Positions 1 to 8,710 are shown, numbered from the stretch's first letter. The stretch is 64,000 nt of DNA from Marvinbryantia formatexigens (GCA_021771035.1 JAETPU010000010.1:58284-122283); one strand, 5' to 3'. The notes: a model not told the origin generated them from the sequence alone. A program made the numbers and translations.

Positions 1-817
1 CCATATGGTTATCGTTGGGGTACAGCACCTTGCTGATGACCTCCGCCATGGAGTTCTGCTGCATGGCGGAGATATAGTCTCCCCGGTTAAACAGCTCCAT
101 ATCCATGCCGGAGCTCTGGGCTTTCCAAAGGCGCAATAGGCTCACGCCCTCGCTCCGGAAGCCCGAAATATACAGATCATAGGGGACAGCCATAACCGTC
201 TGGTAGCCGGTGTGGTTCACATGGTGGTAGTTGCGGTCCCAAAATTCCTCGATTCTGCCGCCGAAGTGGACCGGCACTGCCAGATCCGGCTTGGGGGTGA
301 GCCAAACCTCGCCGCCCGGCAGCCAGTTGTCCGGAAGCTCGGTCTGCCAGCCGTCCACCAGCTTCTGCTTGAAGATGCCGTACTCATACAGGATGGAATA
401 CCCGGTGGCAGGGAAGTCCTGGGAGGCCAGGGCGTCCATAAAACAGGCCGCCAGCCGCCCCAGGCCGCCGTTGCCCAGGCCCGCGTCCGGCTCGCACTCA
501 AAGAGGTTCTCCAGCTTGACCCCGTAATCGCTCAGAGCCTCCTGAAGCGGCTTTACAAAGCCCAGGTTGTACACGGAATTTTTAAGAGAACGCCCCAGCA
601 GGAACTCCATACACAGGTAATTCACCTGCTTTTTGCCGTTGGAATGGCTCTTCGCCATAAACAGCTTGTGTTTTTCCTCCAGAATGTCCCGCAGGGTCAT
701 TGCGGCGGCTTTATAGAACATCTCGTCCGACGCCATCTCCGGGGTTGTATCCAGCGCATCGGACAGATTCTCCGCAATCTGCTCTTTAAAAAACTCCTTA
801 TTGTATAAAGGTGCCAT
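1..817 (-). CDS. glgP: glycogen/maltodextrin phosphorylase, N-terminal part (truncated by window edge)
   Basis: The minus-strand frame runs from an ATG at 817 to the window edge without a stop, giving the first 272 residues of a protein that is normally about 800 long. It matches GT35 alpha-glucan phosphorylases. The conserved DAGLGNGGLGRLAAC block lies at residues 111-125, GWQTELPDNWLPGGE at about 157-170, and the partial end carries the QQ and KVLYPNDNH motif near residue 270. These enzymes release glucose-1-phosphate from glycogen or maltodextrin in the cytosol, with pyridoxal phosphate bound in the missing C-terminal half. A purine-rich GAGAGAGG lies upstream of the start. No other glycogen gene is visible in the window. 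Confidence 0.93.
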   Translation of the reverse strand, partial: MAPLYNKEFFKEQIAENLSDALDTTPEMASDEMFYKAAAMTLRDILEEKHKLFMAKSHSNGKKQVNYLCMEFLLGRSLKNSVYNLGFVKPLQEALSDYGVKLENLFECEPDAGLGNGGLGRLAACFMDALASQDFPATGYSILYEYGIFKQKLVDGWQTELPDNWLPGGEVWLTPKPDLAVPVHFGGRIEEFWDRNYHHVNHTGYQTVMAVPYDLYISGFRSEGVSLLRLWKAQSSGMDMELFNRGDYISAMQQNSMAEVISKVLYPNDNHM

Positions 818-849
818 AAAGTCAGCCTCTCTCTCATATTTCTTTGGGT

Positions 850-878
850 ATTATAGATAAAATAAAGTTTTTTCAAAA
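850..878 (-). promoter_or_regulatory. candidate sigma-A promoter of glgP
   Basis: Read on the minus strand, a perfect TATAAT (850-855) lies 17 nt downstream of TTTTGA (873-878), or 15 nt from TTGAAA (871-876). It sits about 35 nt upstream of the glgP start in a distinctly AT-rich stretch. The -10 is strong and the -35 assignment is ambiguous. Confidence 0.5.
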
Positions 879-1045
879 CCCAGTTTATGTTAAGTATACA
901 TAATTCACAGGAATATTTCAATCTTTTTCTGGAAAAGAGAAGGTTAATTTTATTTTACAGCGAGGGAATTCGAGACTTTCCCCCAAAAAGGCTGAGGGTT
1001 TGGATTGGAGACTCTCCGCTATAAAACGGGACGTAACGCCTCTTT

Positions 1046-2008
1046 CTATTGGAGCGGGCCGGGCAAAGCAGGTTCTTTGAGCCCATTATCGGCAAGGCGC
1101 TGCCCAGAGAACGTACCATCCTGTTCCCGGGGCGAGGCCTTGCGGCTTCGGAACGCAGAGGGGGACTCCCCGCACAGCTTTTGAAACTGCCGGTTAAAGC
1201 TGGACTGGGAGGCATAGCCCACCATGAGGGAAATTTCCAAAATACTGCGGGAGGTGCTCTGCAAAAGGGAGCAGGCCGTGGAAATGCGTACCCGGTGCAG
1301 GTACTGCAGGGGGGAAATGCCCAGGGCGCTTTCAAACTGGCGGCGCAGGGAAGCCTGGCTCAGGTGAAACTGCCGGGCCAGCCAGTCCACAGAGATATCC
1401 TGGCGGTAGTTTTGGCTGATATAGTTGAGCACCGGGGCAACGGGCCGGATATCCCCCGGGGCCTTATTCAATTTGGCAGGGGTTCTGCGCAGGAATTGGC
1501 ACAGGGCGCTTTCCAAAAGCCCCATGGCGCTCTGCAAATAGTATTGCTCTCTCCCGGAGAGCTCATGCACCGCCATATTCAGCAAAAAGACCAGCTCGTC
1601 CTGAGCGCCCAGGATATTCTTGCGGCGCAGCGTCCCCACGGGCTCCAGCAGCTGGGCCAGCGTCCTGTGCGTGTTGGGCAGCTTCAGCCAGGGGGCCAGG
1701 GTTAAAAATTCCCACTGGCTCCCGGCGCCGATACTGCGGGCCCGGTGAATCTGCCCGGGTAGCAAAATGGACGCGCAGGGCGCGCAGAAGCTGAACACCT
1801 CCCCATCCACAATAAAAACCCCGGCGCCCCGGCGGCAGAACCCGAACTCCAGACCGTCATGGTAATGCAGCTCTGTGATGGCGGAGGCCTCAGGGGAATG
1901 AGACGCCAGATGGACTCCCGGAGCCAGCAGCTGATCGGGGGAGCTGTCCAGGGAATCAAAGAGCTGCACCCTCACCTTATAATCCTGAAACAATGATTGA
2001 TTCTGCAT
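1046..2008 (-). CDS. AraC-family transcriptional regulator
   Basis: A 320-residue protein with the two-part AraC layout. The N-terminal cupin-like sensor half (about 20-110) carries TELHYHDGLEFGFCRRG and a LLPGQIHR element. The C-terminal double helix-turn-helix domain (about 200-300) contains ISVDWLARQFHLSQASLRRQ and the second-helix motif EISLMVGYASQSSFNRQFQK with a following P-S-A-F-R. It binds DNA as a regulator that probably responds to a small ligand, perhaps a sugar. It is divergent from the ADP-ribosylglycohydrolase/ribokinase pair with 120 bp between the starts, so that pair is the likely target. This target is inferred from position only. Confidence 0.9.
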   Translation of the reverse strand: MQNQSLFQDYKVRVQLFDSLDSSPDQLLAPGVHLASHSPEASAITELHYHDGLEFGFCRRGAGVFIVDGEVFSFCAPCASILLPGQIHRARSIGAGSQWEFLTLAPWLKLPNTHRTLAQLLEPVGTLRRKNILGAQDELVFLLNMAVHELSGREQYYLQSAMGLLESALCQFLRRTPAKLNKAPGDIRPVAPVLNYISQNYRQDISVDWLARQFHLSQASLRRQFESALGISPLQYLHRVRISTACSLLQSTSRSILEISLMVGYASQSSFNRQFQKLCGESPSAFRSRKASPREQDGTFSGQRLADNGLKEPALPGPLQ

Positions 2009-2128
2009 AGTTTATCCTCTTTTTTGCGTAGAAGTCTTCATTTTGCTGTGCTATTCTCATGGTAGAGTATATCGAAAAAAACCGGTGCTGTAAAGAAACC
2101 AACATCGCCCCAAACACAGAAAGGACTG

Positions 2129-3451
2129 GTGAACGCACAAATGAAGTACTTTGATAAGGACCGTGCCCAAACACTCGCCGAGCTGCTGGCGGAATACGCC
2201 AACCTGCAGAGCGAATACGACAACAGGGAGGGGGCCTCCCGGATCTATGAGAAGGCCCTGGAGGAACTGGAAGCCCGGATTGAGCAGCTGCGCACCCTGC
2301 CGCCCCAGGAGCAGCTGGCAGCCCGGGAACCCGACGGCTATGAGGAAATCCTGGCGCAGCGCCCCGAGGGGCCCCGGCGCCTGAAATGCCGCCTGGACGA
2401 GGCGCAGCTGCGGGAGAAAATGGCCGGGGCCGTTCTGGGACGGTTTGCCGCTTGTATGCTGGGCGTACCTGTGGAGGGCTGGCAGCCCAGCGACATTCAG
2501 GCCATGGCAAAGCAGTTCGGCGACGCCTTCCCGCCTGTGGACTACTGGTCGGGGGTGTATTACCCCGAGCGCCTGCAATATGACACCTGCCCCCGCTCCT
2601 GGTATGCCCGGCCCAACATCCACTGCGTATGTGTGGATGACGACATCAACTATTCCCTGGTGGACTTGATGATTCTGGAGCAATACGGCTTCTCCTTCAC
2701 CACCCAGGATGTGGGCGAATTCTGGAAGGCCCATCTGGACGTGGCCTATACGGCGGAACGGGCCGCTTTGGATAACCTGAAGGCGGGCGTCCCCGCCCAG
2801 GAGGCGGCCATTCATCACAATCCCTATGTCCAGTGGATCGGCGCGGATATCCGTTCGGACGGATGGGCCTGGGCCTGTGCGGGAAATCCCGAGAAAGCGG
2901 CCGGGCTTGCCTGGCGCGATGCCTGGCTGACCCACCGCAGAAACGGCATCTATGGCGAGATGTACTTCGCGGCGGTACAGGCTGCGGTATTTGAAACCGA
3001 TACCATCCTGGAGGCCCTGGAGCTGGGCCTGACAGAGATTCCCGCCCAGTGCACCCTGGCACAGGATATCCGCTGGGCTATCTCCCGAAGCCCTGAAGTC
3101 CGGGGCTGGGAGGACGCCCGCAAATTGGTGGACGAGCGTTTTGCCGGCATGAACTCCGTGCATACCAATAACAACGCCTGCCTGACCATCTTTGCCCTGC
3201 TCTTGGGCAAAAACGACTTTACGAAGACCATCGGCGAGGTTGTGGCAATGGGGATGGATAACGACTGCACCGCCGCCACCGCGGGCAGTATCCTGGGGGC
3301 CTACCTTGGAAAATCGGGGATTCCCCAGCACTGGATCCAGAACTTCAACAACACCGTGCTCACCTATATGAAGGGGATCCCGGAGTTAAAGCTGGACGAT
3401 GTCATCGATCGCTTCACCGCACTGGCGCTGCAGACCCGACGGGAGGCCTGA
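2129..3451 (+). CDS. ADP-ribosylglycohydrolase-family protein
   Basis: About 440 residues. From about residue 110 the protein follows the ADP-ribosyl-acceptor hydrolase family: AGAVLGRFAACMLGVPVEG, then an acidic DDD cluster near residue 169, then late in the protein MGMDNDCTAATAGS near 374. In the family the first and last Asp clusters bind two Mg ions and the enzyme hydrolyses N- or O-glycosidic bonds to ADP-ribose. The N-terminal 100 residues are a charged, probably helical extension. The start is uncertain: GTG at 2129 lies only 3 nt after AGGA, while the in-frame ATG at 2141 lies 15 nt after it. A ribokinase gene follows, which suggests ribose or ADP-ribose salvage rather than protein demodification. 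That role is inferred. Confidence 0.85.
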   Translation: MNAQMKYFDKDRAQTLAELLAEYANLQSEYDNREGASRIYEKALEELEARIEQLRTLPPQEQLAAREPDGYEEILAQRPEGPRRLKCRLDEAQLREKMAGAVLGRFAACMLGVPVEGWQPSDIQAMAKQFGDAFPPVDYWSGVYYPERLQYDTCPRSWYARPNIHCVCVDDDINYSLVDLMILEQYGFSFTTQDVGEFWKAHLDVAYTAERAALDNLKAGVPAQEAAIHHNPYVQWIGADIRSDGWAWACAGNPEKAAGLAWRDAWLTHRRNGIYGEMYFAAVQAAVFETDTILEALELGLTEIPAQCTLAQDIRWAISRSPEVRGWEDARKLVDERFAGMNSVHTNNNACLTIFALLLGKNDFTKTIGEVVAMGMDNDCTAATAGSILGAYLGKSGIPQHWIQNFNNTVLTYMKGIPELKLDDVIDRFTALALQTRREA

Positions 3452-3545
3452 GCCCTGCGGCAACGCCGGGCGCCGTATTTTCGGGATACCGCGTGCCGCG
3501 GCGGCAGGGCAGCCAGGGACATTCCCAACTGAAAAGGAGGACACT

Positions 3546-4487
3546 ATGCCGATACTGAATTTCGGTTCCCTAAACCTGGATCACGTGTACAGTGTGGAAC
3601 ACTTCGTACGCCCGGGGGAGACTGTCTCCTCCCAGGATATGCAGTCCTTTCCCGGAGGCAAGGGCCTCAACCAATCCGTTGCCCTGGCTAAAGCCGGAGC
3701 CAGGGTATTTCATGCAGGCTGCGTAGGCCAGGACGGGGCCCTGCTCACCGATACGCTGGCCCAGTCCGGCGTGGACACCAGGCTGATCCATCAGGTCAGT
3801 ATCCCAACCGGCCATGCCGTCATTCAGGTGGATGAAACCGGGCAGAACTGCATTCTTCTGTATGGCGGGGCCAACCGGGCCATCGGGCCGGAACAGATCC
3901 GCCAGACCCTTCTGGATTTTTCCCGGGAAGCAGGAGAACCCGCTCTGGTTTTGCTGCAAAATGAGATAAGCGGCCTGCCGCGTATCCTGGAACTCTGCCG
4001 CAGGCTGGGCCTGCCCACGGCGCTCAACCCATCCCCCATTACATCGGATCTGCCCGGGCTTCCCCTGGGCGAGGTCACTTGGCTGATTCTCAACGAACTG
4101 GAGGCCCAGGCCCTTCTGGGGGACAGCTCCTGTACCGGCGTTTCCGAAGAATCCATCGGCAAAATGCTCATCGGGGCGCTGGCCCAGCGGTATCCCCGGA
4201 CAAACCTGGTTTTAACTCTTGGGGATCAGGGGGCGCTGTGCCGGCTGGCCGGGACGGACAATGGGATTCTGTATCAGCCTATCTTCCCGGTAAACGCCGT
4301 GGATACCACCGCCGCGGGGGACACCTTCACCGGGTACTTTCTACAGGGCATCTACAGCGGGCGCACTCCCGCCCAGGCCCTGGAGTGGGCCAGCGCGGCC
4401 TCCGCTTTGGCGGTTTCCCGCCATGGGGCGGCCCCTTCCATCCCCACGGCCCTGGAGGTCCGGGAATTTCTGCAAAGACGGGGATAA
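3546..4487 (+). CDS. rbsK: ribokinase (PfkB-family carbohydrate kinase)
   Basis: 313 residues from the ATG at 3546, placed by AAAAGGAGG six nt upstream; the frame is open further upstream but that extension is not needed. PfkB signatures are clear: GGKG at 37-40 in a sugar-binding context, NPSPI in the middle, LGDQGALC, and the C-terminal anion hole and catalytic base in DTTAAGDTFTGYFLQG (about 252-267). The expected reaction is ATP-dependent phosphorylation of ribose to ribose-5-phosphate, though other sugars or nucleosides are possible within PfkB. It lies 95 bp after the ADP-ribosylglycohydrolase and probably shares its transcript. An inverted repeat follows at 4598. Confidence 0.85.
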   Translation: MPILNFGSLNLDHVYSVEHFVRPGETVSSQDMQSFPGGKGLNQSVALAKAGARVFHAGCVGQDGALLTDTLAQSGVDTRLIHQVSIPTGHAVIQVDETGQNCILLYGGANRAIGPEQIRQTLLDFSREAGEPALVLLQNEISGLPRILELCRRLGLPTALNPSPITSDLPGLPLGEVTWLILNELEAQALLGDSSCTGVSEESIGKMLIGALAQRYPRTNLVLTLGDQGALCRLAGTDNGILYQPIFPVNAVDTTAAGDTFTGYFLQGIYSGRTPAQALEWASAASALAVSRHGAAPSIPTALEVREFLQRRG

Positions 4488-4597
4488 CGGCAGGCCAAAC
4501 GGTCGCTCCCATATTCCGGCCGCCGTCATAGTCCCAAGATTCCCAAGGGGGACCTCCCGTTTTTTAAAATGATTCCAGAATTGTTTATCCGGAAAAG

Positions 4598-4635
4598 CGT
4601 CGCCTCCCGTTTTAGCCTAAAAACGGGAGGCGACG
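4598..4635. terminator. strong stem-loop between convergent genes
   Basis: The arms CGTCGCCTCCCGTTTT (4598-4613) and AAAACGGGAGGCGACG (4620-4635) pair perfectly over 16 bp with a 6-nt loop. The U-run is inside the stem rather than after it, so termination is likely but not classic. It lies between rbsK (+) and the PNPOx-like gene (-) and could serve both. Confidence 0.6.
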
Positions 4636-4672
4636 TATTATATCCTCCATCCGGCAGCTGTAGAAAACCCTA

Positions 4673-5146
4673 TCAGTCCACCATCATCTGGATTTGCGGG
4701 GAAAACGGAATCAGCTGGGCTGTCCGGGCCAGAAAATCCACCCGGTATCCGGTGCCGTTCCCATGGAAAAATCCTGTGCGGGGCTCTACCTTGACAAAAC
4801 ACATCTGCTCGTCTGCTTCATCGTTATGGGCAAAATACCAGGGCGCGAATACCTCGGTGAGCTTTTGGCGAATCTCCCGGTTTTGCTCCAACAGCGGGTG
4901 CCCGGCATTAAAGGCCGTTCCCTCAAAGATATGAAAGCCATTGCACAGGGACACCCGGGGATTTTCCTGCAGCTGCCTGACCTTGTTGGAGATCCCATGG
5001 GTCACAATCCAGAAGGCGCCCTGCCAGTAGCAGGTATCCACCACCCGCTGCGACGGAATATTCTCCACGCAGGTTGCAAGCACAAATGTATAATCCCGTT
5101 CGAAGAGTTCCCGTAAAACTCTTTGGCTCGTTTCATAATCCGTCAT
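4673..5146 (-). CDS. pyridoxamine 5'-phosphate oxidase-fold protein
   Basis: About 157 residues with the split-barrel flavin-binding pattern of PNPOx-like proteins: an N-terminal helix, YTFVLATCVENIPSQRVVD, WIVTHGISNKVRQLQENPRVSLC, and a C-terminal strand CFVKVEPRTGFFHGN. These proteins usually bind FMN, F420 or haem, and the substrate cannot be read from sequence. The frame is open to 5227; I prefer the ATG at 5146, 11 nt after AAGGA, over the ATG at 5158, which has no spacing from the same site. It is convergent with rbsK and divergent from the repeat pair at 5283-5520. Confidence 0.75.
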   Translation of the reverse strand: MTDYETSQRVLRELFERDYTFVLATCVENIPSQRVVDTCYWQGAFWIVTHGISNKVRQLQENPRVSLCNGFHIFEGTAFNAGHPLLEQNREIRQKLTEVFAPWYFAHNDEADEQMCFVKVEPRTGFFHGNGTGYRVDFLARTAQLIPFSPQIQMMVD

Positions 5147-5282
5147 TCCAGCGCTCATCCTTTCATTTTCGAAAAACAGTCCGGTACTCCCGGCGTACCC
5201 TGGGGCCGAATCCATACCCGCTTTCATTTTACCAGCAATCCGTTTTCCCGTAAACTCAAATTAACCGGGCCGCGGCGGTAAA

Positions 5283-5401
5283 ATTCACGCGGAGCGTGAA
5301 TATCTTGGAGTTTTGCTCACCGGCCCGAAAGTGCGGCCGGTGTTTGGCGGGGCCAAACCGCAAAACGTCCCGGTTTAGTTCAGGCCTTTTTGTGATACAA
5401 T
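5283..5401 (+). repeat. structured promoter-bearing repeat, copy A0
   Basis: First of two tandem units of 119 bp. In order: hairpin ATTCACG/CGTGAAT; P1 GTTTTGC (5310-5316) with GCAAAAC (5360-5366); P2 CACCGGCC (5318-5325) with GGCCGGTG (5335-5342); P3 TTTGG (5343-5347) with CCAAA (5353-5357). This gives a three-stem junction. A conserved tail containing GGTTTAGTTCAGG follows, then an extended -10 box TGATACAAT at 5393-5401. The same plan recurs at 37.6-38.0 and 48.4 kb with base-pair-preserving changes. I recognise no known RNA or repeat family. Confidence 0.7.
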
Positions 5402-5520
5402 GTTCACGGGACGTGAATATCTGGGAATTTCGCTCACCGGGTCCGAAGGCATGGCCGGTGTTTGGCGGGGCCAAACCGCAAAACGTCCCGGTTTAGTTCA
5501 GGCCTTGTTTGTGATACAAT
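5402..5520 (+). repeat. structured promoter-bearing repeat, copy A1
   Basis: Second tandem unit. Hairpin TTCACG/CGTGAA at 5403-5417 replaces the first hairpin with a different loop. P2 is CACCGG/CCGGTG (5435-5440 with 5455-5460), and P3 TTTGG/CCAAA (5461-5465 with 5471-5475) is unchanged. P1 (from 5428, with 5478-5484) has a C-A mismatch and looks degraded. An extended -10 TGATACAAT ends at 5520. A further short inverted repeat, CACAC/GTGTG, follows. This copy is the nearest promoter candidate for the HAD gene, which starts about 97 nt downstream. Confidence 0.65.
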
Positions 5521-5617
5521 GTTCACACAGATACGAAGTGTGTGATTGAAAGAGAGCTCCCCGGGCAGGGGATTCCCCATAGCTTCTCTATATGAAAACG
5601 AAACTGGGAGGATATGT

Positions 5618-6334
5618 ATGAAACCGACTATCTTTTGGGATTTTGACGGTACCCTGGCCTGGTGCGATCACATCTGGAGCAACAGTATCCTGAAAGCTAT
5701 CCGCCGGGTAAATCCCGGTACCCCCATTACTTTGGAGGAAATCCGCGCCCTCAACAACAGCGCCTATCCCTGGAGCACCCCGCAGGAGCCCTGGGGTATT
5801 TTAACGCCGCAGAACTGGTGGGGCCGCCTGGCAGATTCCTTTGAGGAGCTGCTCCGCCATCTGGGGGAGACCCGTTCCAACGCCCGCGCGGCCAGCGTCC
5901 TGATTCGGGAAACCATTCTGGATCCCAGCCAATATCATCTGTACGGGGACACTGTCTATGCCCTGCAGGAAAGTTTAAAGCGGGGATATCAGAACATCCT
6001 TCTCTCCAACAACTATCCCGAGCTGGAGGAAATCCTGGGCGCTTTGGGGCTGCGGGACTATTTCTCCGCCCTGGCAGTCTCTGCCCTGGCGGGCTTTGAA
6101 AAGCCACGGAGAGAATTGTTTGACTACGCAAAGGAACTGGCGTCCAACCCACAGCACTGCATCATGGTGGGGGACAGCATTCCGGCGGATATTCAGGGAG
6201 GCAATGCCGCCGGGATGTTTACCATTCTGGTACACCAGGGCCAGTGCCCCGAGGCCGCGCGCTGCTGCCAAACCCTGGCAGAGATTTTTTCTTCCCCGCA
6301 GGGGCTTCCCTTTTTGCCGGCAGAACAGGACTAG
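5618..6334 (+). CDS. HAD-superfamily hydrolase
   Basis: 238 residues from the ATG at 5618, with GGGAGGAT five nt upstream; the upstream in-frame extension to 5546 lacks a ribosome site. All four HAD motifs are present: DFDGT at residues 8-12 (nucleophile and general acid Asp), LSNNY near 128 (motif II), FEKPRREL near 160 (motif III Lys) and MVGDSIPADI near 183 (motif IV). The helical cap between residues 20 and 100 is the type seen in phosphoglycolate-phosphatase-like enzymes. The substrate is unknown. It is probably transcribed from the structured repeat immediately upstream. Confidence 0.88.
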   Translation: MKPTIFWDFDGTLAWCDHIWSNSILKAIRRVNPGTPITLEEIRALNNSAYPWSTPQEPWGILTPQNWWGRLADSFEELLRHLGETRSNARAASVLIRETILDPSQYHLYGDTVYALQESLKRGYQNILLSNNYPELEEILGALGLRDYFSALAVSALAGFEKPRRELFDYAKELASNPQHCIMVGDSIPADIQGGNAAGMFTILVHQGQCPEAARCCQTLAEIFSSPQGLPFLPAEQD

Positions 6335-6383
6335 CCCGGAAGAAAAAGAAAAATTTTAATGGATAACCAGGAGGTTTTGAGAG

Positions 6384-7151
6384 ATGGAGCACGAAGCAAT
6401 CATCGCGGCCAACAAAGACTATTGGAACGGCCATGCGGATCTGTGGTTTGGTACCACGGCCCTGCCCCAATACGGGGTAAAATTTGTCACGGAGGAGGAT
6501 CTGCACTTCTTCCGAGAGGTTGCCGGAAAGCGGGTCTTGGAAATCTGCTGTGGCAGCGGCCATTCGCTGAAATATCTGGCAGAGCGGGGCGCGGGGGAGC
6601 TTTGGGGTGTGGATCTCTCCCAGAAACAGCTGGAGAACGCAAGGGCATATCTGGCTCAAAACAAAATTACAGCAAAGTTGATTTGCTCGCCGATGGAGGC
6701 CGAACTGGAGGTACCAAAGGGATATTTTGACTATGTATATTCCATCTATGGTATTGGCTGGACAACGGATTTGGAGGGTACCTTTCAAAAAATTGCCTCC
6801 TACCTGAAACAGGGCGGCTGTTTCATCTTCAGCTGGCACCATACCTTAAACTACTGCGTGGCCTGGGACTGTTCCAAACGACAGGAAGTGATTGAGGATC
6901 AAAAGCTGGTCTTTCACAGGAGCTACTTTGACGAATCCTATTTTCAAATGCCGGTTCACGACAGCCAGATCATCCTGTGCAACCGCAAAATCTCCACCTA
7001 TGTCAATGCGCTGGCAAAGGCAGGCTTTGTGCTGGAACAGATGGTGGAACAGAACGAGGACGCGGTGCTGCAATCCGATGATTCCGACGAAAAAAACCGG
7101 AAGGCAAGGATGGTTCCCCTCTCTGTCTGCTTTAAGGCGAGAAAATTGTAA
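6384..7151 (+). CDS. class I SAM-dependent methyltransferase
   Basis: 255 residues. Motif I VLEICCGSGHSLKYLA lies at about 50-65, followed by an acidic end of strand 2 (GVDLSQKQLENA) and a post-motif region with FDYVYSIYGIGW. This is a Rossmann-fold methyltransferase of the Methyltransf_11/25 type. The ATG at 6384 has AGGAGG about nine nt upstream. It lies 49 bp after the HAD gene and is likely co-transcribed. No substrate-specific feature can be recognised. The stop is followed by a clear bidirectional terminator. Confidence 0.88.
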   Translation: MEHEAIIAANKDYWNGHADLWFGTTALPQYGVKFVTEEDLHFFREVAGKRVLEICCGSGHSLKYLAERGAGELWGVDLSQKQLENARAYLAQNKITAKLICSPMEAELEVPKGYFDYVYSIYGIGWTTDLEGTFQKIASYLKQGGCFIFSWHHTLNYCVAWDCSKRQEVIEDQKLVFHRSYFDESYFQMPVHDSQIILCNRKISTYVNALAKAGFVLEQMVEQNEDAVLQSDDSDEKNRKARMVPLSVCFKARKL

Positions 7152-7235
7152 TGTTTCGTTTCAACCGGTTTTTTCCTGTGCAGTCCTCCCAACAGCGCTT
7201 AATGAATACCATCCGCTTGCAATTCCGGAAAGGCA

Positions 7236-7275
7236 AGAAAGACCTCCTGCGCAAAAACGCAGGAGGTCTTTCTTG
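7236..7275. terminator. bidirectional Rho-independent terminator
   Basis: The arms AGAAAGACCTCCTGCG (7236-7251) and CGCAGGAGGTCTTTCT (7258-7273) form a perfect 16-bp stem with a CAAAAA loop, and short U-runs are available in both directions. It separates the methyltransferase (+) from the MATE exporter (-). Confidence 0.85.
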
Positions 7276-7357
7276 TATCCTTGCCACAGCAGTTGTGTCT
7301 CCGGGTCGGTTCAGAACAGGCCTATGGCAGTTCCGGCAGGAATATCCGCAAACGGCA

Positions 7358-8710
7358 TTAAACCGGAGCAACTGCTTTTGTGCGCATGACGCGGCGAAGG
7401 AAAAAGCAGAACCAGACGGTTATGATGACGCCCTTGAGGATACTGGAGATGGAGATGCTCCACCACACGCCGCACAGCCCCAGCGCCGTAGAGCCCAGCA
7501 GCATCGCCAGGGGAATCCTGGCGGCAGTGAAGGTCACACTGACCAAAGAGGGCGGGAAGGTTTTCCCCATCCCGGAGAACGCGCCTCCGGTGACGGATTC
7601 CATACACATGAACAGCTGGCTGAAGCCTAAAATAGAAAGGTATTCAATTCCCATGGGCAGGACCTGCGGATCCTGAATAAAAATCTGAAACACCGGCCCC
7701 GGCAAAAACAGGAGCAGGCAGGAGGAGAAAACGCCCCAAATCATCATCAGCCCCAGAGCGCTCTGGTATCCCTTCTTTGCCCTGTGGAGGTTGCCTGAAC
7801 CGTAGTTCTGCGCCACGAAGGAATTCACCGCCGCGCCAAATCCGTCCGCCGTCATCCAGGAGATGGATTCAATCTGGCTGCCCACCTTCTGCACTGCCAC
7901 CGCCGCATCGCCAAAGCCCGCGATAAGCCGTGCGATCACCATAGAAATTCCGGAAAACATCAGGGTCTGCACCGCAGGGGGCAGGCCGATTTTTGCAATC
8001 TCACCCCAAACCGAAAAATTGGGCCGGCGAAACAGCCGTACCTGGGAAAAGAGAACCGAGTCCTTGAGGGCATAAAGCAAAAACAGGATGGTGACCAGCA
8101 GCTGCGCAATCACCGTTGCCACTGCGGCCCCCGCAACTCCCATATGGAATGTGAAAATCAGCACCGGATCCAGGACAATATTCAGGACAAGGCCTGCAGT
8201 GGTGGCTAAAAAGGGAGTCCGGCTGTTGCCGGTGGCCGTGATGAGCCCAGTAAACAGCTGATTGGCAAAGGAGCAGATTGTCCCTAAGCTCACCAGGCGC
8301 AGATAGGTTTGGGCATCCGCGACGGTCTGCGGGTTATTGAGCCTGAAAAAGCCGATGAGCGGGCCTGTGGCCACCATCATCAGAATCGTGTACATAAACG
8401 CCAGCCCCAGGGACATCTGAAAGGCGTTCTGCGCATATTGTGCCGCCTCCCGGGGCTTTTTTGCGCCCAAAAGCTGTCCCACCTTCACCTGTCCGCCCAT
8501 ACGGCCCAGCATCACCAGGGTTTCGGACATCCACATAAACATACCGGCCGCACCGACAGCCGCCACGGCGTTGCTGCCCACGCGCCCAATCCAGATCATA
8601 TCGATCATGTTATAGGCCATCTGAATTAGCGACGTCCCCATAATGGGCAGGGCCAGCTTTGTCAGGGAGGCAAAGATATTCCCCTCCAGTAAATTGATGT
8701 GCTTACTCAT
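7358..8710 (-). CDS. MATE-family multidrug/cation antiporter
   Basis: 450 residues from the ATG at 8710; GGAAAGGA lies about 11 nt upstream and the longer frame to 8923 adds a non-membrane extension unlike the family. The length and two internally related six-helix halves fit MATE/DinF exporters. Visible markers are the N-terminal LALPIMGTSLIQMAYNMIDM with WIGRVG, and the start of the second half KIGLPPAVQTLMFSGISMVI. It is an inner-membrane protein using a Na+ or H+ gradient to export cationic compounds; the substrate is unknown. It has its own promoter region (8940-8968) and a long leader. Confidence 0.92.
   Translation of the reverse strand: MSKHINLLEGNIFASLTKLALPIMGTSLIQMAYNMIDMIWIGRVGSNAVAAVGAAGMFMWMSETLVMLGRMGGQVKVGQLLGAKKPREAAQYAQNAFQMSLGLAFMYTILMMVATGPLIGFFRLNNPQTVADAQTYLRLVSLGTICSFANQLFTGLITATGNSRTPFLATTAGLVLNIVLDPVLIFTFHMGVAGAAVATVIAQLLVTILFLLYALKDSVLFSQVRLFRRPNFSVWGEIAKIGLPPAVQTLMFSGISMVIARLIAGFGDAAVAVQKVGSQIESISWMTADGFGAAVNSFVAQNYGSGNLHRAKKGYQSALGLMMIWGVFSSCLLLFLPGPVFQIFIQDPQVLPMGIEYLSILGFSQLFMCMESVTGGAFSGMGKTFPPSLVSVTFTAARIPLAMLLGSTALGLCGVWWSISISSILKGVIITVWFCFFLRRVMRTKAVAPV

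Noticed and set aside
212..808. A 198-codon plus-strand frame at the left end
   Set aside because: It is the antisense of a well-conserved glycogen phosphorylase frame that runs off the window edge.
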